Part shown: positions 11,191 to 21,007 of the stretch, in pieces
Layout: every line of letters begins with the position of its first letter
How positions within the stretch are numbered: the first letter of the stretch is position 1
Notes under the pieces: model-generated
What the model was told of the DNA's origin: nothing
Databases searched by the model: none
The model's input: only the letters and a program-made list of their open reading frames with translations
Made by a program: the position numbers and the translations under genes
From: Sequoia sempervirens
Lineage: Eukaryota; Streptophyta; Pinopsida; Cupressales; Cupressaceae
DNA: 64,000 nt
Direction of reading: 5' to 3'
Assembly (NCBI GenBank): GCA_007258455.2
Contig: VDFB02195842.1
Location: 248,001-312,000 of the forward strand

Positions 11191-12715
11191 TAATGTTTAT
11201 GGTCCAAATGAGCTCCAAATATGAATATTATGATCTTTTGATGATGCATGGATGGATCTAACAAGGATTTTGCAAGATTTGACTAACATTTTCCTTGATT
11301 TGTGTATGAAAGCACTTACGAAACTTCATGTACGCAGGATTCAAGGAGCCTACTGTGGGTCTATCAAAGAGACCGATCAAGAAAGTTGAACAATGAAAGT
11401 GCATCGCTCTTATCACCATTCATTTCATGTTCGCCTCTCTCACTAACACCCACCAACAGGGTCAGTGTTAGAAGAAGGCATGTGCCAAGGAAGTCAAGGA
11501 TAAAAATGTAAGGGGGTGGCCTTGAAGAAAGCATAAGGGAGTTGTCTGCCCGAATCAAGGGAAACCGATCCATCGATGCCAATCGTCAACCGGCTCGTTT
11601 GATCCAAGGAAGAACACTGCAAACACATCAAGTAAGAGAGAAACTTTCAGGCAGTTTCTGCTACAGTGAAAAGGGAAATCAGCTAAATGACGAAATTTCT
11701 ATAGTGACTAGCACTAGATGACAAAACAGAGAAAAGACAGGGAATGTATTTTAATTGCTGAATATTGTGGGGTAGGTGAAACCCTAATAGAATTGAACCT
11801 GAGCCACTCATTGTGAATTAATCCTAGCCATTCATTCAGGCTTTGGAAAACTATAAATAGGGGCTTGCCCCTCATTTGTAAGGGTGGGAGAGCTGTTGTA
11901 AAAAGCATTTGCAGCAATAGAAGACAACATTGCATGATTTATGGATGTTCTCTTTGATTTTGCTCATCTTGCATGCATGGTTTTTCCTTCCATGTTAGTT
12001 TTAGTATTAGTTTCTTGAATGGTTGTCATGATGGTGTTGCTGTTATAGTATTTGATGAGCTTTAAGCCCATACTTTTAGCACTTGTTGATGACAAGCTGT
12101 TGTACAAAGTTAGCCTAGGCTTCTTTCTATCATCGATGCAACCTAGTTCAATTGCATGTTCATGATGTGTATGTGTAATATGAAAATCAGCAGACCTTAG
12201 AAGATTGCACTAGTTTTGTGTAGCTGTAGGTTTCTCTTGGTCAAGCAAAACTCAGTTTAGGAAGCCTGTCTACTGTAGCAGCCACCATTGTTACTGTTCA
12301 TTCATAGCTTAGGATTAGAACAACTTTCTTAACCCTTCTCCTTTTGCTATTTCTTTTAATCCTTGGTTAGAGTAGGTTCCAAAGCATCACCATGAAGCTA
12401 AATCAAATGAACTTGATGAGTTTCAACTTGCTGTTTTGAGTGGACAGCCACTGTTCATTCACTTCCAGCAGTTTGAAACTACATTTGCAAACCCAACTTC
12501 CCACACTTTGTAACTCATCTGTAAGACCGCCTTGTGATTCTAGCAAATCACATCAAACAACTGAGATATTTCAAGCACTATAAAAACCTGACATTAGAGA
12601 CCTTGGGATAGTGTTCTGCAATCTGATTGTGGAAGATTGTCTTTCAAGAGAGGTAGTGCACCTATGCACTACCTGTGTTGAGAAGTGCATAAAAAACACA
12701 TCAACAAAAACACAT
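11191..12715 (+). other. Possible solo LTR or retroelement promoter region
   Basis: Unique-looking sequence of balanced composition with no open frame of interest. It contains a plant-type core promoter (TATAAATA at 11852), followed by short C- and G-rich stretches (GGGGCTTGCCCC, itself a hairpin) and a 5'-UTR-like segment. This is how plant LTRs are organised, and the repeat island upstream could be its U3 part. I found no second copy, no TG..CA pair that I trust and no target duplication, so the boundaries are guesses. Confidence 0.3.
11852..11859 (+). promoter_or_regulatory. TATA box (TATAAATA)
   Basis: A perfect plant TATA element in the context CTATAAATAGGGG. A transcription start would be expected about 25-35 bp downstream. 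No gene follows within reach, so it is more likely a retroelement promoter than a host promoter. Confidence 0.45.
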
Positions 12716-13680
12716 TCTACATAAGAAAATATTACTAGTTAAAACCCTTCAAATGAGTGAAAAATTCCAAGAAGAGTATGTTACTTGTGTCTCATCAATA
12801 TGTTACAAATTATTTTCCATTTTTATCCTTTAAAAATTATTTATTAAGAGTTACAAAAATAAGATTCCAATATAGTTTGGAAGAACTTATTTCTCTAAAG
12901 GAATGTGTAAAGTTATAGGACCCTATCTCCAATAAAATGGGTGTAATCCTTGTAACCAAAAATTATACACATTAACTCCAAGATATCTTTAAAATATCTA
13001 GAAAATATGTTAATTGAGTACTTTGTTAACCTAATATATTGAGGCACATCCACCTTATCTCTAGACATCATCATATAAGTGAAACTTTCCCTTTTTTTCA
13101 TTAACTTCAACATCATCATCACATTTTGGAAATAGGGATAATAAGTATACATACCTAATGATGATCATCATGTATATATTCCTCCAAAAGCAACTATTTA
13201 TTAGGACGAAATTCATGATTAATATTAATGTTAGGATAAATTAATACCAATTTTTGGGCAAACTTGAAATGAAATTCATACTAATTTAACTATCAACCAC
13301 TAATGGCCCAAAATTTCATGTGATTAGTTGACATACCACTAGGGTGTGCATTTTCTACCCTCACCTTTTGAAACTCTAAATATCTAACCATGAAGTAATT
13401 TAAACATTTGCCTTATTTTTTGGTCAAAAAAGCATTCTTGAACAAATTGTGCAATATTTTTTCTACTCCATGAGATGGTATTTTATGTGCCTCATACATG
13501 ATTATATGCCTTAAATTTTTATTTTCTATGACATAGATTAGTCCAAATTCATGTTGTACATTTATGTTAAATTTGAATGTGTTTAAATGATGTATTTTGA
13601 ATTTATGTGTTCAATGTGATTTTTAGTTCAAATTGTACATGATTTAATTAGTTTGTCAATATATTTTTTTCTATTTGTTT
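12716..13680. other. AT-rich stretch without a gene
   Basis: No domain, repeat array or promoter is recognised. The stop-codon density is high in all frames. Confidence 0.55.
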
Positions 13681-13688
13681 AACATGCA

Positions 13689-14409
13689 GTGTCCCTTGAC
13701 ATGGAGCAATTACCATTAGCTGATGAGTTTTCTATAGAGGATCTTTTGCATAATGATCAGCCTCAAAGCACCTCATGCATACTCTCTCCACATCATAGCC
13801 CCCCACCTCAAAACCCCACACCTCCACCCTCTCTACCTCCTAACCTTGATGAGCCTCAATTACAAGCAAACATCAATGCAAACATAAACATCATTCAAGA
13901 AAATACTGATTTGATAAAAAATGAGCCTAATATGCCCCCCACCTAGCACCTTTTGCATCTTCAATGTAAACTATTGTTGACTATTTTCGATCTATCAATG
14001 CAGATTTAGATAGTTTTTGTCAATGGAGAGAGGAGAGGAGACAATTTTATTCAGATGGACTATCATATAGAGATATCCTAGATATTCACATTACGAAACA
14101 AACCATTGCCCCATATTTCATTGACCCCCATACTCACCTACCAATTCCTCCTAATAGAAACAAATTTCAATTAGATGGTGTAGGCACCCATAGATAGCTG
14201 CACATTTTTGGGACCAATGGTGGATGGTCTTTGATCATCCACCATGCACTAATTGTGAGTTTCCCCTTTATTTTTTGATAAAATTATGGGTTGAGTTTGA
14301 GATGGGTAAAAACCCCAATTATTTTGATATGAGGTCGTTTCAGGGAGTCGGGGTGGCATGCTCCAACATGGAGTGGGATCGTTTGTCTATCCTCAATGAT
14401 GTGCTCTAA
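13689..14409 (+). pseudogene. Unrecognised broken coding stretch, possibly an old transposon gene
   Basis: An 85-codon frame from ATG 13689 encodes a proline-rich, acidic N-terminus (SPPPQNPTPPPSLPPN) ending in TAG at 13944. Protein-like sequence continues past it in another frame at about 13990-14200 (CQWREERRQFYSDGLSYRDI, then PYFIDPHTHLPIPPN). It then shifts again to 14224-14409 (FPLYFLIKLWVEFEMGKNPN, RSFQGVGVACSNMEWDRL). The three pieces read as one decayed protein with at least two frame changes. I do not recognise the family. The composition and surroundings suggest a mobile-element gene rather than a host gene. Confidence 0.35.
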
Positions 14410-17145
14410 TTCCACCTATTATTTCTCCTCCATCTCCTGGTATTCTAACACCATTTCAACACTAGGTAGTGATGTCGACATTAGGAGTATTGAGTTCGCT
14501 CTTAGGAGATCTCACTGATCAAGCTACCTAATGGTATCAAAGTCAGTGATAAAGAGCATGGAGGAGATGGTCCTAGCATCTCACATGTGCTACAACCACA
14601 TTTTTATTAGAGTTGTAGTCATCCATGCTATGGGCCTACTCATACATCCACTTCATATGCACCCACATTAGAGGTGGAATCATTTTTGGATTTACTATGT
14701 TTTGATGATTGTCCTATACATGTATGTACATCAAGTCACATTTTAATTTGTTTGAAATGTGCAACATTTACATGTATCAAATTCATGTTTAATAACATTA
14801 AATTATATATAATATTAATTTGAAGTGTTTGGTGTAGATGTGTGACCATAGGAGGCCATTTCGATATGATCATGTTTGTTTCACATCGATAGTTGTACAA
14901 GTGGGCACACTTTACAATCAGGTAAACCAATATATATCGACCCTAAAAAATTGCATATGTATAGATCTAGTTTTAATTTAAAGTTGCATCATTTAATTTC
15001 TTATTTATATATTTTAATTTATGTCCATAGAATTTAATTCAATTGTACAAATGTGTGAAACAATATATTGTATCTATGCAAGGAGTTCATGCAATATCCA
15101 TGACCGACCAACCACAAGGTGTGGTGAGTGCTCTTGAGCCATGATCAACTATTATACATGGGACATCTCTGGTACGTTTTTTTTTAATTTATTTGAGTTT
15201 GAAATTTACATGTACTTTAAAAATTCACTAGATGTACTACTATTATTTTAAATTTTAAAATTTAAATTAATTGAATTTATATTTAAATTCAAATATGTGT
15301 TTTATATATATGTATATATGTAGGATGCTAACAGTATCCTGATAGGTGTTAGCCAGGCTCCTGATTAGGGTCACTTTCATGAGGCCATGTCGTTTGAGGT
15401 CCTAAACTTTATTAAATTTCCTATACAATTTTTAGGTCTTTTAAATATATATACATATGATTAAAATCATTTTTTATCACTAATATTTTCTAACCTATTG
15501 TTTGCTTTATTTGAATAGCATCTCATTCATTTGGTCCTCAATCGACAGTTATACCACCTGTTGAAAAAAATGTGCCAATATATTCACATGATCATATGGT
15601 AATTTATGCATACTTTCTAGAGTTTAGATTTAAAATTTTATTTCCTAATTTTATCATTTATGTTAAATTAAATTAAAAAAAAATAACTTTATCTAATTTC
15701 AATTTTCTTAAACTCTTCTACAACACGATATAGGGCCAACTAGTCCATGTGGAACGAAGAGGAGTCTTTATTTTACTGATTGCCCTAATAGCTAGGCTAG
15801 TTTTATTTTATGGGTTTTATATGTACGTGTATACACATGTGTATATGTATGTTTTATTTATATATGTGCCACTTGAAATACATTTCACATGTTATTTCAT
15901 GTCCACTTATGGACATATTTTAGTATATTTCATGAGTTCTATATGATCATTTGTATTTATTTATGTGTTGACTTTAATATTTTTGTAGATACATTTTTGT
16001 ACATGTTTTTTTCTAGACTAGCTCTAGATATATCTAACATTTCATGTGGACTTTAATATAGTTGATTAAATGCACTCACTTACATATATATATGACATTT
16101 TCAATTATGTACAATAAATTCTTGTCTAATCAAATTACAATATATTTAGATGTCATTGTTGAATGAAGTTTAGATGTCTTAAAATAATTAACTTTCAAAG
16201 TTCATTAAAATCACATGGTTAGGTGATTTAACCAATGCTAAACTAAATACTGGTTAAATGTGACAATTTAATACATTCCTTATAGTTTATCATATTCATA
16301 ATAAACTAAGGGCCTAGTTTTAACTATTTTCCAATTAGCAAATATTCATCACTAGGAAAAAATATATACAACGCATGTGCCACCTAATGCAAACTTATCA
16401 AAGTAGTCTTATGTTGATATTAAGGATTAATGAGTATTTGATTATGTGAGTAAAAACCTTCCATAAATGAGAGAATCTCATGACCTATAGCAAAATCAAC
16501 AACGAAATATCAATATTAGATAAATGAAAGTCATCCTTAAACGATGACTTACTAAGATCCCTAAAATCTATATAATCCTTTTGGACACACTTTGTTTAAT
16601 CCAACTCTAATGCAATTAGCAACTTGGAAATTTATTGACCTCACACTAAGTTCACATATACATGGTCATATATGAATTTAAAACAATATATCAAATACAC
16701 AATTTGTATAAGATAAAATTGGAACAATATAAAATGTGATTTATAATTTCATTGAAGTTCATACATCAAAGAAACATATAACAAATTTATGTTTAATACA
16801 ACTATACATGATGAAACATATGTTCATATAAATACAATTAGCTTGTCCACTTTTAGTTCAAGACCACAAATTGATATCATAATTTATATGATGAATTTTT
16901 TTTACTGTGACAATCATGGTGGATCAACTTGATGGGAACCTACAAAAATAATTAATGTAAGTAAATTAACTATATATTTTATGAGTCATTTAACTCCAAT
17001 TCATGCAAGGAATGAAGAATTTAATAAAATTTATAAAATTGGGTCTTATAAATTCCTTACAAATTCAAGTGATGCCTACCATAGGGAAATTTATCTACTA
17101 TATTGTGTCCTGAGTTGTTGAATGCACAAGTACTGACCACCAATG
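14410..17145. other. AT-rich stretch without a gene
   Basis: No supported coding region. A primer-site-like string, TGGTATCAAAGTC at about 14533, stands alone without an LTR. Open frames near 15.75 kb are low-complexity Tyr/Val/Ile strings driven by TA- and GT-rich DNA. Confidence 0.55.
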
Positions 17146-17520
17146 ACATCTAGTTTTGGGAGACCTGAAACAAAAATGATTAAATATAATTAAGAAATTA
17201 CTTTAATGGGATGCAAGAGGATAGATTTAAGGGTACACGATATAGGATTACTTAAGGGGACCTAAGAGGATATGGCTTAAGGGGCCCTAAGAGGATGACT
17301 TAAGGGAAGTTAAGATAATGACTTAAGGAGATGCAAGAGGATGGATTTAGGGTAGCTAAGAGGATGACTTAAGGGGTCCTAAGAGTCTGGCTTAAGGGGA
17401 GTTAAGAGAATGACTTAAGGGGATGAAGAGGATGGATTTAGGGTACCTAAGAGGATATGACTTAAGGGGTCCTAAGAGGATGGCTTAAGGGGAGTAAAGA
17501 GAATGACTTAAGGAGATGCA
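17146..17520 (+). repeat. Left TTAAGGGG/CCTAAGAGGATGG imperfect tandem array
   Basis: About 23-30-bp units such as GACTTAAGGGGTCCTAAGAG and GAGGATGGATTTAGGGTA repeat about fifteen times, with larger phrases returning every 90-120 bp (GATGCAAGAGGATRGATTTA near 17211 and 17331, with a shorter form near 17421). The array starts right after a leader (CTAGTTTTGGGAGACCTGAA) that recurs before the right-hand tract near 20107. The G-rich strand is the plus strand. Confidence 0.8.
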
Positions 17521-19215
17521 ATACCCTCAAACCTAAACCTTATTCCCTATACCCTCAACCCTAGGCCCTAAATCCTAAAGGATAAACCCTCAACCCTCAA
17601 CCGTATACCATATACCCTCTTGACCCTAAACCCTATCCCTCAACCTTGGGCCCTAAGGCCTATATAATTAACCCTTATCCATATACACTCAAGCCTAAAC
17701 CCTATATCATATACCTATGGACTTAAATCATATCCCTCAACCATAGGCCCTAAAGCCTATAGGATGAACCCTCAATCCCCCATACACTCAATCCTAAATT
17801 ATATACCCTCAACCTATATGTTTGTTGTGCCAATCCTAATACCTTGGTGTATAGTATCATGTGAATTATCAAATTAACTAATCTCCATATTGTATTTCAA
17901 TTATTGCATTCCAAATACACATAATTAGATTTTTTATTCAAAGCATCTTCTCATCATTATAGTTTCATTTTAAGTGTTTAGATTTATTATTCTAAGCACC
18001 TAATCATCTTTGCATTTTCATCTTATTTTTTTATATTTGTTATTCAAAGCATCTTGTCAACCCTAAACCCTATCCCTCAACCCTAGGCCCTAAATCTTAT
18101 GGGATGAACCCTCGACCCTTTATACTCAATCCTAAAAAATATACCCTCAACCCTATGCACTATATCATTTACCCTCAATTCTAAACCTTACACTCAAACC
18201 TAGGTCATAAAACCTATAAACTCTACACTAAACCTTATACCTTCAACCCTAGGCCTTAAATCCTATAGGCTTAACCCTCAACCCTCTACCATATGCCCTC
18301 TTGACCCTAAACCATATCCCTCAATCTTAGATCCTAAGGCCTATATAATAAACCCTCAACCGTATACACTCAACCCTAAACCCTATATCATATACCCTCA
18401 AGCCTAAACCATATCCCTCAACCCTATACCCTAAATCCTATGGGATGATCCCTCAACCCTATACACTCAATCCTAAATGATATACCCTCAACCCTATGCA
18501 CTATAACATTTACCCTCAACTCTAAACCCTACACTGAACCCTAGGTCATAAAACCTATACACACTACCCTAAACCTTATACCTTCAATCCTAAGCCTTAA
18601 AACCTATACGTTAAACCCTTAACCCTATACTATATACCCTCTTGAACCTAAACCCTATCCCTCAACCTTGGACCCTAAGGCCTATATAATAAACCCTCAA
18701 CCATATACACTCAACCCTAAACCCTATATCATATACCCTAAACCCTAAACCATATCCCTTAACCCTAGTCCCTAAAGCCTAAAAGAGGAGCCCTCGACCC
18801 TATACACTCAATCCTAAATTATATACCCTCAACCCTATAAAATTTATCATATACCCTTGATGTAACCCTATAAACTATATCATATATCCTCAACTCTAAA
18901 CCCTACACTTAGCCCTAGGTTGTAAAACCTATACACTACCCTAAACCTTATACCTTCAACCCTCAAGGTTCCTATACCCTCAAACCTAAACCTTATAACT
19001 CAATATTATAATCTCAACCCTAAACCACATACTCCATATCATCAACCGTAAACCCTACACCCTACGACATAAAACCTAATCCATAAACCGATACTCCCTA
19101 AAATTAACATTAATAATTTAACACTAAAACCTTCATAATTAAATTTAATCACTAAACCCTCAACTCTCAACTCTCCATCATAAACCATCAACCCTAAACC
19201 CATAAACCATAGGCT
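17521..19215 (-). repeat. Telomere-like CCCTAAA-derived array with a ~341-bp higher-order unit
   Basis: Degenerate heptamer-like units (CCCTAAACC, CCCTCAACC, CCCTATACC) fill the block, with the C-rich strand on the plus strand. Several landmarks recur with fixed spacing. TATATAATA follows CCTAAGGCC at 17661, 18342 and 18683. TATACCCTCTTGA-type strings lie at 17611, 18292 and 18633. TACACTCAATCCTAAA-type strings lie at about 17781, 18121, 18462 and 18802. The steps are 340-341 bp or exactly twice that. The final copy is disturbed by about 33 extra bases near 18840-18880. This is an interstitial satellite derived from telomere-like repeats, not a chromosome end. Confidence 0.85.
17820..18058. 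repeat. 239-bp non-telomeric block inside the telomere-like array
   Basis: AT-rich sequence unrelated to the surrounding repeats. It contains three spaced copies of a TTATTCWAAGCAYCTWNTCA-like motif (near 17934, 17987 and 18038, about 52 bp apart). The flanking higher-order landmarks stay in phase (681 bp, two periods, across it). The block therefore occupies the place of about 239 bp of array instead of being added to it. Confidence 0.75.
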
Positions 19216-19234
19216 TTACACCTTGAATAATGAA

Positions 19235-19562
19235 TAATTTAGAGATATTAAAGGGATAGAGGAGAGAGATAAATGGGAGAGAGATAGAGAGAGATGTGAG
19301 ATAGAGAAAAGTGAGATCTACATAGGGAGGGAGGGGGGGAGAGGTAGATAAAGAGGGATGAGGGGAGAGGTAGGAAGGGGAGATAGATAGAAAGTTGAGA
19401 TGGAGAGAGAGGTAGATAATGGAGAGATATATATAGAGAGAGATAGGGAGAGGTTAGATATGGAGAGGTAGATCTAGAGGAGAGAGAAGTGAGATAGAGA
19501 ATAATAGAGATGGGGAGGAGAGTAGAGAGGGGGAGATGTGAGATGATATATAAAGAGGTAGG
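19235..19562 (+). repeat. GA-rich purine tract
   Basis: About 330 bp of almost pure purine on the plus strand, made of GAGAGAGATAGAG, AGGGGAGAGGTAG and similar units. It joins the telomere-like array to the second TTAAGGG array. It is low-complexity microsatellite-type DNA with triplex-forming composition. Confidence 0.85.
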
Positions 19563-19960
19563 TAGATGATGACTAAATGGATCCTAAGAGGATGGATTAA
19601 AGGGAGTTAAGAGAATGGCTTAAGGGGATAAAAGAGGATGGATTTAGGTACCTAAGAGGATGGATTAAGGGGAGTTGAGATAATGACTTAAGGAGATGTA
19701 AAAGGATGGATTTAGGGTAGCTAGGAGGATGACTTAAGGGATCCTAAGAGGATGGATTAAGGGGAGTTAAGAGAATGACTTAAGGGGATGCAAGAGGTTG
19801 GATTAAGGGTAGCTAAGATGATGAATTAAGGGGTTCTAAGAGGATGGCTTAATGGGAGATACAAGATCCTTGAAAAAAAATTTGTGTCATGTGAGAATTT
19901 ATTAGTTCTATAAATAGGAGATGGCTTAAAAGGGTATATAATGAAATATGACTTAAGGGG
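19563..19960 (+). repeat. Right TTAAGGGG/CCTAAGAGGATGG imperfect tandem array
   Basis: The same units as at 17146-17520, in the same orientation: GATGGATTTAGGGTAGCTA, GACTTAAGGGATCCTAAGAG, GGGGAGTTAAGAGAATGACT. The array fades out near 19960. A further trace with the shared leader (CTAGTTTTGGGATACCTGAA) lies at about 20107-20200. The central C-rich array is thus bracketed by two G-rich arrays. Confidence 0.8.
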
Positions 19961-21007
19961 ATATGCAATCAATTCTAATTTTTTTATAAAATGATAATGA
20001 ATTATCTAGCTTTATATCTTGACTATCAATTAAATATATAGAACTATATAATTATGTGTATTTATTCAAGTTCCATTGTAACATATGCATCCTCTCTTTT
20101 TTGTAATGCATCTAGTTTTGGGATACCTGAAACAAAAATTGATTTAACTATAATTAGGAAATGACTTAAGACTAACATAAGAATATGGATTAAGTGGAGA
20201 TACGCATGAGCCTTGACTCTAAGCTATGTGATAAATTTTTAACTATATATAGAATATCAATTAAATATATACAACTATATATTTACATGTATTTATTTAT
20301 TTCATTGTACAATTTGTATCTCTTTTTGTAATGCATCTATGATTGTCTCATGCTCATCCATTTAAAGTGTCCATAACACTTTATTAATAGGCCTCCCTTG
20401 ATATCTTACTATTTTTATATTGTTTACCAAAATCAAATGTGAGTAATGTATAATATTCTTGTGTCTTTCATAGCCTTCAAATGTAGGGAAACCATTATTT
20501 CTTATTAGATATTTTCATAGCCAGGTGCCAACTATTAGATATTTGAAATAGATTGAATAACCCAATAAAATTTTTAAGAGAAAATAAAAGCCACATAAAC
20601 TAGAAAAGTATAAATAATTCAGACTAGAGCTTCAAGATATTATGCAATGTCAATATGACATAATGCATTAAGAGCTTCCAAGATTGATTGATGCAAAATA
20701 CAAGCTAGGTAGTGGGTTTATATAGAACTTAGGGGAGGATGGAGGTGGAAAATAAACCAATAAGAATTGATGACCAAAACCACCAACATTAAATAAAGTG
20801 ATGAAAAAGTAAATACTCCACCCTTAAAAGGTGGAGGATAACTCATCACTTTATCTCCTAGTTATTAAATAATTAACTAACTTTATTATCCTAAGAAAGC
20901 TTAATAAAAGTGTAGGAAAAACCTAACTAAGGGGAAATAAATATCTCACTAGGAATATTAAATATTATCCCACTAGGCTTATAGCCTTTTATTTAAAAAA
21001 ATATATA
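19961..21007. other. AT-rich stretch with a compound hairpin
   Basis: No gene. It includes the leader duplicate near 20107 and a compound inverted repeat at 20793-20854. It also has several TCCCACTAGG/TCTCACTAGG repeats at about 20945-21020, next to the 3' end of the transposase-like gene. Confidence 0.5.
20793..20854. repeat. Compound inverted repeat (12-bp outer, 7-bp inner stem)
   Basis: ATAAAGTGATGA (20793-20804) pairs exactly with TCATCACTTTAT (20843-20854). Nested inside, CTCCACC (20816-20822) pairs with GGTGGAG (20830-20836) around a 7-base loop. This could be the core of a small inverted-repeat element or an RNA structure in an element's untranslated end. Confidence 0.6.

Noticed and set aside
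14533..14545. Primer-site-like TGGTATCAAAGTC
   Set aside because: No LTR end directly upstream, no second LTR and no gag after it. Probably chance or an unreadable relic.
15749..15946. 65-codon plus-strand frame with Tyr/Val/Phe runs
   Set aside because: Produced by TATGTGTATA-type low-complexity DNA.
17146..19960. A true telomere or CRISPR-like array
   Set aside because: Units are degenerate, organised in a higher-order satellite and flanked on both sides by ordinary DNA. There are no constant repeats with unique spacers.
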